Shown here one piece after another: positions 16,934-24,811 of a stretch of 34,068 bases of DNA. The position numbers and the translations under genes are program-made. The DNA comes from Candidatus Kuenenia stuttgartensis (GTDB lineage: Bacteria; Planctomycetota; UBA11346). Within the stretch, counting starts at the first letter, position 1. Every line of letters begins with the position of its first letter. Location of the stretch: assembly GCA_945876185.1 (NCBI GenBank), contig CAMCMZ010000041.1:1-34068 (forward strand), written 5' to 3'. The notes below the pieces were generated by a model. It searched no databases and had not been told where the DNA came from. It worked only from the letters and a program-made list of their open reading frames with translations.

Positions 16934-17734
16934 ATGCTCACCATTCCCTCCAAGCGCAGCGGCACTCCCGAGACCATCCTTGCCGAACTGCTGGCCGAAC
17001 GCTCCGGTGTGACGGTGGCGCCCGCGGCGATCCCGGCCCTGGTTGCCGGACGGATCCGGCAACTCGGCATCGACCTGGAATCCTACGCCAGCCGCGTCGA
17101 AGCAGATTGCCTGGAGCACGCCGTCCTGGTTGACCTCCTGCGACCTGCGGAGACGGCGCCGGTGTCGGTGGTGCAACAAGACCAGGATCTCATCCAGCGC
17201 CTGATCCCCTGGGCGGTGCATCGCCAGCGTAATCTGATCCGCCCGACCCTGCGGATCTGGGTCGTCGACGACCACGATGGCGCGGCGGCCTGGTCGGTCG
17301 CGGCGCTTTTGCACCGCCACGTGCCGGAACGCGAGATCTGGGAATTTTCTATCCTTTCGACCCATCCTGCGTCGGAGGCCATGATCCGCACCCGGGTCGG
17401 GCGCTATGGCGAGGATCGGCTTGCCGCCCTGAATCCCGAGGTGCGCAGCCAGATGGTCGCGGCCGACGGGACGGTGCGGCGTGAACTGCGCGACAGCGTG
17501 CACGCCGCGCTGCTGTCGTTGACCGGGGAATGGCCGATCCCGCCAAACCTGGATCTCATCATCTGCCGCCACCACCTGTCGCGGCTACCGCTGGCGCAGG
17601 GCACGGCAATCCTGGGAAGAATGCGGAAAATGCTGCGCCCCGGCGGCGGCAGCCTGCACGTTGGCGCCGATGAGGATCTCACCCCCCTTGACCCATGCAT
17701 GCGAGGGCTCGGCCATGGCGTATTCGTTCGCTGA
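16934..17734 (+). CDS. CheR-like methyltransferase-fold protein, probably inactive
   Basis: A 266-residue protein that follows the CheR layout: a short N-terminal helical region, a central Rossmann-like part beginning RIWVVDDHDGAAAWSVAALL and a C-terminal strand-turn (DLIICRHHLSRL, RMRKMLRPGGGSLHVGADED) matching CheR's 'DLIFCRN...LL+PGG...' region. The SAM-binding motif of CheR (SAGCSTGEEPYS) has become VVDDHDGAAAWS, losing the glycine and acidic residues that hold SAM. It is therefore probably not an active receptor methyltransferase. The ATG at 16934 is preferred to the in-frame TTG at 16892. It overlaps the CheD-like gene by 20 bp and no other chemotaxis gene is nearby. CheR homology is moderate. 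Confidence 0.6.
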   Translation: MLTIPSKRSGTPETILAELLAERSGVTVAPAAIPALVAGRIRQLGIDLESYASRVEADCLEHAVLVDLLRPAETAPVSVVQQDQDLIQRLIPWAVHRQRNLIRPTLRIWVVDDHDGAAAWSVAALLHRHVPEREIWEFSILSTHPASEAMIRTRVGRYGEDRLAALNPEVRSQMVAADGTVRRELRDSVHAALLSLTGEWPIPPNLDLIICRHHLSRLPLAQGTAILGRMRKMLRPGGGSLHVGADEDLTPLDPCMRGLGHGVFVR

Positions 17735-18359
17735 ACCGATGAGCCGGTCCCTCGCCCACCCCCATGCCACAGCGACCGCCCCGTCGCGAGCGGCGCGGTC
17801 CGTGCCGGGCTTGTCGTCCTGCGCCGTCGTCGAGGACGTCGCACCATCATCCGACGCTCCGGCGCGGATCGTCCGCCTGTCCCCGGGCCGGGTCCTCCTG
17901 CGCAAGTTCGCCAACGAGATTATGACCACGCATCCGATCGTCTCCGGCGTCGCGCTCGGGGTCATAGACCGGCGTCTCGGCGTGGCGGCGCTCTGGCATG
18001 CCGAGCACGCGCGCCTCGCCGACCTTGGCCGCGCCAATCCGCTGCCGGTCACCGCCGCCATCGATGCCGGCGCGCCGATGCTGTTCCGCTTTCTCGCCGA
18101 AATGGGTTCTCGTTGCGCCGACCAGGAGGTCATGGCGATCGGCGGAGCGATGGTGCGCCAGGTGTTCATCAGCGTCCGCATCCTGCGCGATCCCGGCCGC
18201 GACAACGCCGACGAGCTGAGGCGTCAGATGCGCATGCTCGGCGTCGCCCCGCTGCGCGCCGAACTTGGCGGCCGCCAGACCCGCGTCCTGCGCATCGACC
18301 TGGTGCGACGCAGCCTGGAGATCGAAGCCCTGGACACGCCGGAATACTGCGCTGACTGA
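17715..18359 (+). CDS. CheD-like protein lacking the catalytic cysteine
   Basis: A 214-residue protein. After a low-complexity N-terminus (~1-50) it follows CheD, the receptor glutamine deamidase: GVALGVIDRRLGVAALWH (78-95), the family motif IGGA (142-145) and ELGGRQTR (183-190, corresponding to the DVGGxxGR loop). Where CheD has its nucleophile in LGSCVAV this protein reads IVSGVAL, so the Cys is Gly78; a His remains at 95. Deamidase activity is unlikely; a binding role is possible. ATG 17715 has GAGGG upstream and overlaps the CheR-like gene; ATG 17739 is an alternative. Pairing two degenerate chemotaxis modifiers suggests a repurposed module. Confidence 0.6.
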   Translation: MAYSFAEPMSRSLAHPHATATAPSRAARSVPGLSSCAVVEDVAPSSDAPARIVRLSPGRVLLRKFANEIMTTHPIVSGVALGVIDRRLGVAALWHAEHARLADLGRANPLPVTAAIDAGAPMLFRFLAEMGSRCADQEVMAIGGAMVRQVFISVRILRDPGRDNADELRRQMRMLGVAPLRAELGGRQTRVLRIDLVRRSLEIEALDTPEYCAD

Positions 18360-18550
18360 GGTTTCTTGCCGGGCGGTGACTGGTTCAGCCTAAATCTCGC
18401 AAATGAGCCCCATCTTTTTCAAAAAGCTGGCACGGGTAAAAGGGTTGATGAATTTCCCGCCGGCACCAATCGGGAGAGGAGATCGGCCTTCCTCGCTTTG
18501 AACGCTGCTCACACCGACCATCATCGACACCGTCACACCAACAATTTCCT
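18360..18550. other. Intergenic region, possibly with a decayed repeat end
   Basis: No convincing gene; a short minus-strand frame reading out of repeat copy 3 (to 18390) has no family resemblance. AGCCTAAATCTCGCAAAT at 18387-18404 resembles the gene-proximal end of the palindromic repeat (AGCCTAAAAATCGCAATT), in the opposite orientation to copy 3, and may be a decayed copy. Confidence 0.3.
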
Positions 18551-18652
18551 GCAAAAATCGCAAGAGTGCCCCAGATGCAAGGCGGGAGGAAGGAGTGTGG
18601 CAGCGCCACATGACTGACGATCAACGCAGCAGGTGGGGTGCTATTGCGATTT
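18551..18652 (+). repeat. Palindromic repeat, copy 3 (about 102 bp), with compensatory changes
   Basis: The most diverged copy. The central hairpin is TGTGGC-AGC-GCCACA instead of TTGGGC-AGC-GCCCAA: two base pairs changed on both sides with pairing kept. In the terminal stem a T-A pair has become A-T (arm GCAAGAGTG against CTATTGC). Single-stranded parts such as AGATGCAAGGCGGGAGGAAG are unchanged. It starts 5 bases beyond the TGA of the minus-strand gene ending at 18659 (TGAACCTAAAAATCGC). Confidence 0.85.
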
Positions 18653-18658
18653 TTAGGT

Positions 18659-18898
18659 TCAGCCCACGCGGCCCTGGTCGATGACCAGCCAATCATCCTG
18701 GTCATCATCGCCAAGGTCCTCGGGAACCTGATAGATCGTGAAGCTGGCGCGCAGCCGTTCGCTCGTGGCCCAGGCGCGGAAGCGTTCCGGGTCGGGCCAC
18801 GCCTCCTCGTGCTCCTCGCCATCGACCGTGATCCAGTGGACGATGACTCCGGGCATGGCCGGGATGGGATCGCCTGCGTTAGCGGCGGCAAGCCGCAC
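18659..18898 (-). CDS. Small acidic hypothetical protein
   Basis: A frame of up to 79 residues I do not recognise. The C-terminal two thirds look like a folded beta/alpha protein (MPGVIVHWITVDGEEHEEAW, then PDPERFRAWATSERLRA) and end with a very acidic stretch (EDLGDDDQDDW). Initiation at an internal ATG, 18856, giving 65 residues, fits the protein-like part better than the first ATG; no strong ribosome binding site decides. The stop is followed within 5 bases by repeat copy 3. No neighbour suggests a role. Confidence 0.5.
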   Translation of the reverse strand: MRLAAANAGDPIPAMPGVIVHWITVDGEEHEEAWPDPERFRAWATSERLRASFTIYQVPEDLGDDDQDDWLVIDQGRVG

Positions 18899-18996
18899 GG
18901 GGACTGGCCAATGGCGTCCGCAAGCGTCATAGGTCGACGAGAACGCTTGCGCCTGGGACCGCCGGTTTCCAACCGGCCGCTGGGTAGTTGGCCGCT

Positions 18997-20190
18997 ATGT
19001 CCACGTCCTACCTTGCCCACGCCAAGCCGGCTCCAGCCTGCGCCGTCCGCATGGACCTCTACACCGTCGCCCGCCCGCTGATCTTCCGCTTCAATGCCGA
19101 GACCGCCCACAACCTCGCCCTGTGGTGGGCGGGTAACGTGGTGCGAGGGCCGGTGCGCTGGCTCGCGCGTGCCGTGCATGAGGTGCGCGATCCGCGCCTG
19201 GCGCAGACGCTGTGGAGCATCGCTTTCGCCAACCCGGTCGGTATCGCCGCCGGCCTCGACAAGAACGCGGTCGCCATTCCCGGCCTTGCCGCGTATGGTG
19301 CGTCGCACCTCGAGATCGGCACCCTGACTGGCCAGGCTCAGCCCGGCAACGACCGGCCGCGCCTGTTCCGCCTCGTCGCGGATCAGGCGGTGATCAATCG
19401 CATGGGATTCAACAATCAGGGCGCGGCTGCGGTCGCCGCCCGCCTGGCCCGTCGCTACGCCCCGGTCGCTGCCAGCGGCAACCGCCCGCCCTGCGTGCTC
19501 GGCATCAACCTCGGCAAGAGCAAGGTCGTGCCGCTCGACCAGGCTGCCGACGACTACCGCGTCTCGGTGCGCGCCCTGGGCGCCTTCGCCGATTACGTGG
19601 TGGTGAATGTCAGCAGCCCGAACACGCCGAACCTGCGTGATTTGCAAGGCGAAGCGATGCTGCGGCCGCTGCTGACCGCAGTGCGGTCCGAACTTGACGC
19701 CGTCGCCCCGCCCCGCGCCGGCCGGCGCACGCCGCTGCTCCTCAAGATCGCCCCCGACCTTGCCGACGCCGGCATCGACGCGGCGGTGGACGTGGCGATC
19801 GCGACCGGCTGCGACGGCCTGATCTGCACCAACACCACGATCACCCGCAGCGGCCTGACCCTGGGCGAGGCGCAGATCCAGGCGCTGGGCGCGGGCGGGC
19901 TGTCCGGTGCGCCGCTGCGCCAGCGCGCGACGGCGGTCCTGGCGCGGGTCGCCCGCCGGATCCGGCAGCTGCCCGCCGCGCACCAGGTGCCGGTCATCGG
20001 CGTCGGCGGCATCGATTCCGCCGAGGCGGCGTGGGAAAAAATCAGCCACGGTGCGAACCTCGTCCAGGTTTACACCGCCCTCGTTTACCACGGCCCGGGC
20101 CTGATCGCCGCGATCAACCAGGGCCTGATCCGCCGCTGCGAGCAGGCCGGACTGAAGTCGATCGCGGATGCGGTGGGGCGGTCGTTGTGA
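18997..20190 (+). CDS. pyrD: Dihydroorotate dehydrogenase (quinone), class 2
   Basis: Oxidises dihydroorotate to orotate in pyrimidine synthesis, passing electrons through FMN to membrane quinone. Class 2 features: an N-terminal amphipathic segment (LYTVARPLIFRFNAETAHNL) for membrane association and a catalytic Ser in NVSSPNTPNLR; class 1 has Cys there. Other conserved parts are GIAAGLDKNA, the GTLTGQAQPGN turn, RMGFNN, GINLGKSK, LLLKIAPDL and IGVGGI. Length (about 380-397 residues) is slightly above the usual ~340-370. ATG 18997 is used; ATG 19051 starts exactly at the conserved helix and is equally possible. It abuts the convergent ccsA stop. Confidence 0.92.
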   Translation: MSTSYLAHAKPAPACAVRMDLYTVARPLIFRFNAETAHNLALWWAGNVVRGPVRWLARAVHEVRDPRLAQTLWSIAFANPVGIAAGLDKNAVAIPGLAAYGASHLEIGTLTGQAQPGNDRPRLFRLVADQAVINRMGFNNQGAAAVAARLARRYAPVAASGNRPPCVLGINLGKSKVVPLDQAADDYRVSVRALGAFADYVVVNVSSPNTPNLRDLQGEAMLRPLLTAVRSELDAVAPPRAGRRTPLLLKIAPDLADAGIDAAVDVAIATGCDGLICTNTTITRSGLTLGEAQIQALGAGGLSGAPLRQRATAVLARVARRIRQLPAAHQVPVIGVGGIDSAEAAWEKISHGANLVQVYTALVYHGPGLIAAINQGLIRRCEQAGLKSIADAVGRSL

Positions 20191-20991
20191 TCAATCCGAC
20201 GTGTACGTATGCACGCTGACCACCGCTGACGGCAGCCACTGCACGGCGAACCAGCACAGGCACACGGTGGCGAAGGCTACGGCGATGAGCGTCAGGTGCG
20301 TGCGGTGGGCGTCGGGTCTGAGTCGGGTGAAATGGACGATGCCGACGTAGACGACCCAGGTCGCCAGGGCCCAGGTTTCTTTGGGATCCCAGGCCCAGTA
20401 ATGGCCCCAGGCCTGCTTGGCCCATACGGCGCCGAGGATCATGCCCAGCGTCAACAGCGGTAGGCCGAGATCGACGAGCAGCACCGGCACGGCGGCGGCC
20501 TGGGCGGGCAACTCGCCCCGGCGCACGCACCACCAGCCGTGCAGGGCGGTGGCGCAGGCGAGGCCGAGCAGCGCGTAGGCCGCCAGGTACGTCGCGACGT
20601 GGGGCACGAACCAGGCGCTGTGCAGGGCCGGTCGCAGGGTGCGATCAAGTGCGTCCGGCCGGAAAAGGTCGAGCGCCAGGAACATCCCCGCCATCGCCAG
20701 CATGGGCAGGCGCAGGACGGTGAGGCGCAACCTCCATTCCAGTGCAAGCCCGATGCCGGCGACCAGCGCGGCGTACCACAGGCGCGTCTCGCCGAGGGTG
20801 CGCAGCGGCGGTCGGCCGAGGTCGAGCCACAGACCGAGGATCGCGCCGACCACGACCAGCCAGCCGGCGACCGCCGCCCCGGTGCCGAGGTGCCGCCACC
20901 AAGGGCGCGTTCTCAGCGGAATGGCGGCTAGGGCCAGACCCCACAGGGTCAGGGCGGTGACGATGGCTGAAAGCAGCAGCGTGCGGGTCAT
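20191..20991 (-). CDS. ccsA: Cytochrome c assembly protein CcsA (System II)
   Basis: A 266-residue polytopic membrane protein with about eight TM helices and the haem-handling WWD-type signature WGHYWAWDPKETWALATW near residues 200-217, flanked by conserved His residues (e.g. FVPHVATYLAAYALLG). Together with a ResB/Ccs1 partner it delivers and attaches haem to apocytochromes c outside the membrane. Its ATG overlaps the stop of the ResB-like gene as ATGA, and both follow nrfHA, so it probably serves the nine haems of NrfHA. In epsilonproteobacteria a fused homologue, NrfI, is needed for the unusual CxxCK haem of NrfA; here the two halves are separate genes. Confidence 0.88.
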   Translation of the reverse strand: MTRTLLLSAIVTALTLWGLALAAIPLRTRPWWRHLGTGAAVAGWLVVVGAILGLWLDLGRPPLRTLGETRLWYAALVAGIGLALEWRLRLTVLRLPMLAMAGMFLALDLFRPDALDRTLRPALHSAWFVPHVATYLAAYALLGLACATALHGWWCVRRGELPAQAAAVPVLLVDLGLPLLTLGMILGAVWAKQAWGHYWAWDPKETWALATWVVYVGIVHFTRLRPDAHRTHLTLIAVAFATVCLCWFAVQWLPSAVVSVHTYTSD

Positions 20992-22256
20992 CGCGGTGCC
21001 CCCTGCCCGGTCCCTGTCGCGGTTTCAACCTGAATTTTTCCTCGGAAAGCAGCAGTCGCAGCGAAGCCATGCAGGATCACCCCCAGCGCCACTAGGGCCA
21101 GGCCGGCCCAGACGCCGGGCAGGGCGCGGTCTTCGACGGCTTCCAGGGTCACGCTGCGCGAGGCTGCGCCCAGGCGCTGGTCGTAAGCGAGCAGGTGGAT
21201 CCACCAGCCGTCGAGTTTCAGCGGCGCGTTGACCTCGATCGTCACCGCTTCCTTCACCGCTTCCTGGGGCCGAGCGGCCGTGCGCACCACGGCGCTGAAG
21301 CGGCGCGCGCGTGGTGGTTCCATCTCTACCCGGCGGCCGTCGGGCAAGGTGACACCCAGGCCTTCGCCGAAGAGTCCAGGCGGATGGAGCCAACCGACCA
21401 CGCTCCCGCCGGCATGGTCGACCTGCACCCGCGCGGCGGGATGCGCGCCCGGCTGATGGCATTCGCGCGGGATGCCTGCCACCACCCCGGCCGCCGGCAG
21501 CCATTCCGCGACCAGGATTTTGAGGCCGGCGATGGTGATCGCGGTGCCCGGGCCGAGCAGCGCGTCAGCGGCGACGGCCGCCTCAGCCTTGCCGACCACC
21601 AGCCGCGGTGGCCAGGATTCCAAGCGGAATTCCTGGAGTTTCAGCGCGGTGGGCAGGCGCAGCACCTGGCCATCAGCGGTACGTGCGACGGCCACGGGCG
21701 GCCCATCGCAGGACACCTCGATCCACCCACGTTGGATGCCCGGCGAACCCGCCGCCACCGCGAGCATCACCGTGATCAGACCCAGGTGCAGGAAGGTGAA
21801 TCGCAGCCAGCCCGGTTCGCGCTGGCGGATCCGTCGGCCGGTGGCGACAGCCAGGATCGCCAGCACCAAAGCCCCCATCAACGTCAGCGGCAGGCTGGTC
21901 AGCGCATCGGCCAGTCCCAGCCGGGCCAGCCAGGCCGGCGCGGCGGTTCCCTGCGGCCAGATCGCGACCGGCAGCAGGCAGAGCGCGAAGCCGGTGACGG
22001 CGGCGATGGCAGAGGGGGCCGACGCCACCCCGGCCAGGCGCGGGCAGCGCGGCCAACCCCAGCCCAGGCCGAGCGCCAGCGCAACCGGGGCGATTGCCAC
22101 CGGCCAGTTCCACGGCGGGGCAGGCAGCGTCAGGCGCAGCGCGGGGTAAAGGAGTTGCACTGCCCAAGCGGCGAGGATCAGGCCGGCACCACTGACGAAC
22201 GCCTGCGGCAGAGCCCAGGTCGTCCAGAATCCGGTTTTTTCCGTGGTTGCCGCCAT
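20988..22256 (-). CDS. ResB/Ccs1-like cytochrome c biogenesis protein
   Basis: A 422-residue membrane protein. The N-terminal ~160 residues hold about four TM helices; a large periplasmic domain (~175-375) follows and a last TM helix (VWAGLALVALGVILHGFAAT) precedes a short tail. The segment NAPLKLDGWWIHLLAYDQRL matches the ResB region in which a conserved 'N-x-P-L...G-W' strand precedes the final helix. ResB/Ccs1 works as the partner of CcsA in System II. Divergent in sequence, so the call rests on topology, this motif and coupling to ccsA by ATGA. It lies 75 bp downstream of nrfA. Confidence 0.75.
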   Translation of the reverse strand: MAATTEKTGFWTTWALPQAFVSGAGLILAAWAVQLLYPALRLTLPAPPWNWPVAIAPVALALGLGWGWPRCPRLAGVASAPSAIAAVTGFALCLLPVAIWPQGTAAPAWLARLGLADALTSLPLTLMGALVLAILAVATGRRIRQREPGWLRFTFLHLGLITVMLAVAAGSPGIQRGWIEVSCDGPPVAVARTADGQVLRLPTALKLQEFRLESWPPRLVVGKAEAAVAADALLGPGTAITIAGLKILVAEWLPAAGVVAGIPRECHQPGAHPAARVQVDHAGGSVVGWLHPPGLFGEGLGVTLPDGRRVEMEPPRARRFSAVVRTAARPQEAVKEAVTIEVNAPLKLDGWWIHLLAYDQRLGAASRSVTLEAVEDRALPGVWAGLALVALGVILHGFAATAAFRGKIQVETATGTGQGAPR

Positions 22257-22331
22257 GTCGACGATTCAATCCCCGAGAACCGGCAAGGCCAACGCCATGT
22301 CGCTGACGCTCACTCCGAACTCAGAGCGGGT

Positions 22332-23978
22332 TCAGAGCGGTTTGGGCGTTTCGGTTGCCGGGGTTGTCGGGGCCGGGGTGACCGCAGGCGCTGGAGCGGC
22401 CGCAGGTGCTGCTGTCGCGGCAGGAGCAGGTGCGGCAGGCGGTGTCGGCAACGCCGGCCACGGCACGGTGGCGACGCCTTCCGGCAGCAGACGCGGCGGG
22501 TTGCCGGCGGCGAAGAGCTTGTTTACCGCCTGGGCCTTCTGCTTGGTCGAGACATCGGGATAGACCACGGCGCCGGTGAATCCCTTGCGCGCCAGCACGC
22601 GGGCGGCCTCAAGCCGGGCCTGCTGCGCCAGGTCGTTGGCGGCGGCGAGGATGCGCTGGCTTTCCTGGGGCGCGTGGAAGCCGACGCCGTTGTTGGCGGC
22701 GATGTAGTCCCAGCGCATCTGGGCCCGGCGGATGAGGTCGCGCACCGGTTTCAGGTCGTCATCGCTGGCACCGATCTGCATCGCGGCGGCGGTGTCGAAG
22801 TGGGCGAAGCGCAGGGCCGCTTCGGCACGGTGACGGCCTTCGTTGACCTTGTCCTGGATCGACCACACCCGGTTGCGGATGTCGTCCTCGCTCCAGCGGT
22901 GGCAGACCGCGCACGAATTGGCGATGTTGGTAAGCGGCGACTGGATGTGGTGGTCGGTGAACTTGCGTCCGCCCTCGGTCTTGTAGGGCATGTGGCAGTC
23001 GGCGCACGAGACGTTGCGGTAGGCGTGGATGCCCTGGCTGTAGACCTCGAAATCGGGGTGCTGCATCTTGATCATCTTGGTCCGCGACACGAGATGCGTC
23101 CAATCGACGTGGCCGTTCTCGTCGTAGGTTTTTTCCATGTCCTCGATCTTCAGGCCGTTCTTCCAGGGGAAGACCAGGTAGTCCTTGGGCTGCTTGGCGA
23201 AGTAGTATTCGACATGGCACTGGGCGCAGACCAGCGAACGCATCTCCTGGTGGCTGGCCTTGTCGATGTCCTTGCCCATCGCGGTGTAGGCCTCGCGCAG
23301 AGCCGGGCGGCTGATGCGCAGCGCCATCGTCGCGGGATCATGACAGTCCAGGCAACCGATGGGGTTCTTGATCTCGCTGTCGTGCTTGAACATCCGGGTC
23401 TCATAAAACTTTTCCGGACTCGTCTGCTCCATCAGGCGCGGCACGTCGGGCGACTTGCACGTCCAGCAGGTGCCGGGGAACTTCTCGTTCCACTTGGTGT
23501 CATCTTTCGGGTCCTTGGTGCGCAGGGATTCGCGCACGTCCGCCACCGCGTGCATGTGGCCGCGCGCCTGCTTGTAGTCGCGCGCGAAAGGGTAACCGGC
23601 GAAGAGCACCACGTTGTCGGGCGTCTCTTCCAATAGATCGCGTTTGAACGAGCCACCGTAGCGGGTCGTCGTCGGCGTCTTGCCCTCGTCTGAGGTCGCT
23701 TTCCAGGAATCGTATTCGCGTTCATGCCCTTGCCGCCATTTCGCATTGTCGGCATCAACCGTGGTCAGGGCGACGGCGGGCGCGGCCGGCTTGGCCTCGA
23801 TTCGGCGCTCCTGGATCGACGCGACCAGCAGGCCCAGCCCGAACACTACGACCAGGACGACCAGGAACAGCGCCCAACCGCGCCAAGGCGCGTTCTCACC
23901 GTCAGATCCAGACGAATTGGATGGCGGCGGATTGGCTGGCGTTGGACTGGAAGGCGGCGGAACGGGGGCGTTGGACAT
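22332..23978 (-). CDS. nrfA: Pentahaem cytochrome c nitrite reductase (ammonia-forming)
   Basis: Reduces nitrite to ammonium with six electrons outside the cytoplasmic membrane. Five haem sites are visible in the family's order: CWTCK (171-175, the lysine-ligated catalytic haem), CLDCH (209), CAQCH (251), CADCH (325) and CAVCH (356). The active-site Tyr258 (CHVEYYF) and His307 (MQHPDFE) are present. Instead of a cleaved signal peptide it has an uncleaved-looking TM segment at 34-55 behind a Pro/Ser-rich N-terminus, and a ~35-residue Pro/Ala tail ends the protein. ATG 23978 is chosen over GTG 23987 because GGAG lies 9 bases upstream, inside the end of nrfH. Confidence 0.96.
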   Translation of the reverse strand: MSNAPVPPPSSPTPANPPPSNSSGSDGENAPWRGWALFLVVLVVVFGLGLLVASIQERRIEAKPAAPAVALTTVDADNAKWRQGHEREYDSWKATSDEGKTPTTTRYGGSFKRDLLEETPDNVVLFAGYPFARDYKQARGHMHAVADVRESLRTKDPKDDTKWNEKFPGTCWTCKSPDVPRLMEQTSPEKFYETRMFKHDSEIKNPIGCLDCHDPATMALRISRPALREAYTAMGKDIDKASHQEMRSLVCAQCHVEYYFAKQPKDYLVFPWKNGLKIEDMEKTYDENGHVDWTHLVSRTKMIKMQHPDFEVYSQGIHAYRNVSCADCHMPYKTEGGRKFTDHHIQSPLTNIANSCAVCHRWSEDDIRNRVWSIQDKVNEGRHRAEAALRFAHFDTAAAMQIGASDDDLKPVRDLIRRAQMRWDYIAANNGVGFHAPQESQRILAAANDLAQQARLEAARVLARKGFTGAVVYPDVSTKQKAQAVNKLFAAGNPPRLLPEGVATVPWPALPTPPAAPAPAATAAPAAAPAPAVTPAPTTPATETPKPL

Positions 23979-23983
23979 CGGGA

Positions 23984-24613
23984 TCACTCCGGAGCGTCGG
24001 TGGCACTACCGCTGGGGCGGACGGTGCGACCGTGGATGGTCATGGTGCGTGGATCGGCGGTCGGTGCGGGCAGGACGGGACGCAGTTCCGGCGGGGTCGA
24101 CGACAGGCTGCGGCCAATGCCGTGCGGCACCTCACGGTGGCAGTCCCAGCAGCGCGGATCACCTGGCTTCCATTCCCGCGCGTGGACGTCGCCGACCACG
24201 GCGGCATGGCAGCGGCGGCAGTTGGCCTCGACCACCGGCACCGCGACCGGGTTCAGGCTCATCACCTGCGGTTCGCCGCGCAGGGTGAACACGGTCGCAT
24301 GGCGCATGCCGTCCTGGGCCTTGAACCACATCTTGTGCGCGAAGTTGTCATGCGGCACGTGGCAGTCGGTGCAGACCGTGACCCGGCCGTGGCTGGAATG
24401 CTGCCAGGTCAGGTACGCTGCACCCATGACGTGGCAGTTCATGCACGTTTCCGGGCTGTCGGACAGGTAGCTGGGTGCGCGCGACAGGTGCAGACCGAGG
24501 GCGGCAAGTCCGGCCGCGACCCCGGCGAGCGCGAAGATCGCCAGCCGCCAGGCGCGGGGCACGATGGCGAGGGTGGCGAGGCGGCCGATCCGGGTCTTGA
24601 ACAGGTGGGCCAT
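23984..24613 (-). CDS. nrfH: NrfH-type tetrahaem quinol dehydrogenase
   Basis: Membrane-anchored electron donor that takes electrons from quinol and passes them to NrfA. The 209-residue protein has one N-terminal TM helix (RLAIFALAGVAAGLAALGLH) and four haem c motifs, CMNCH, CTDCH, CRRCH and CWDCH, the NapC/NrfH pattern. The C-terminal ~40 residues beyond the last haem are Pro/Ser-rich. First gene of the nrfH-nrfA-resB-ccsA operon, ending 5 bases before the nrfA ATG. No good ribosome binding site is seen before its own ATG. An FNR-type site lies about 60 bp upstream. Confidence 0.94.
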   Translation of the reverse strand: MAHLFKTRIGRLATLAIVPRAWRLAIFALAGVAAGLAALGLHLSRAPSYLSDSPETCMNCHVMGAAYLTWQHSSHGRVTVCTDCHVPHDNFAHKMWFKAQDGMRHATVFTLRGEPQVMSLNPVAVPVVEANCRRCHAAVVGDVHAREWKPGDPRCWDCHREVPHGIGRSLSSTPPELRPVLPAPTADPRTMTIHGRTVRPSGSATDAPE

Positions 24614-24671
24614 GGCAGGTCGGCTGGACTATCAGACCGCCGCGCTGGGAGACAACTAAATCCTTGCCGGC

Positions 24672-24685
24672 TTGATTCAGGTCAA
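24672..24685. promoter_or_regulatory. FNR/CRP-family binding site upstream of nrfH
   Basis: TTGATTCAGGTCAA matches the FNR consensus TTGATnnnnATCAA at 9 of 10 fixed positions. Its inner edge is 58 bp from the nrfH start codon, a workable distance for an activator site. Nrf operons are classically induced without oxygen by FNR-type regulators. It lies between divergent genes, so the cyclase gene could also be affected. Confidence 0.6.
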
Positions 24686-24811
24686 TGCCAAGCCGGTGCG
24701 GCCTGCTACCGCGCCGGAACGGCCGGTTACTTCCCAGGGTGTCCGGCCGTGGCGTTCCCTGGCTTGCCTCGGGCGATCCTGGGTCGAGGTTCGCCATCGC
24801 GAGGGGATACG

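Noticed and set aside
18385-20091. Long minus-strand open frame opposite pyrD.
   Set aside because: pyrD has full family motifs on the plus strand; the antisense product is His/Arg/Gly-rich shadow sequence.
22318-22340. Direct repeat TTCAGAGCGG-type units at the nrfA stop.
   Set aside because: Only two short overlapping units spaced 11 bases apart; too small to interpret.
21195-23636. Very long plus-strand open frame opposite the ResB-like gene and nrfA.
   Set aside because: It is antisense to genes with clear haem motifs and membrane topology; its composition is that of a GC-rich shadow frame with no domain.
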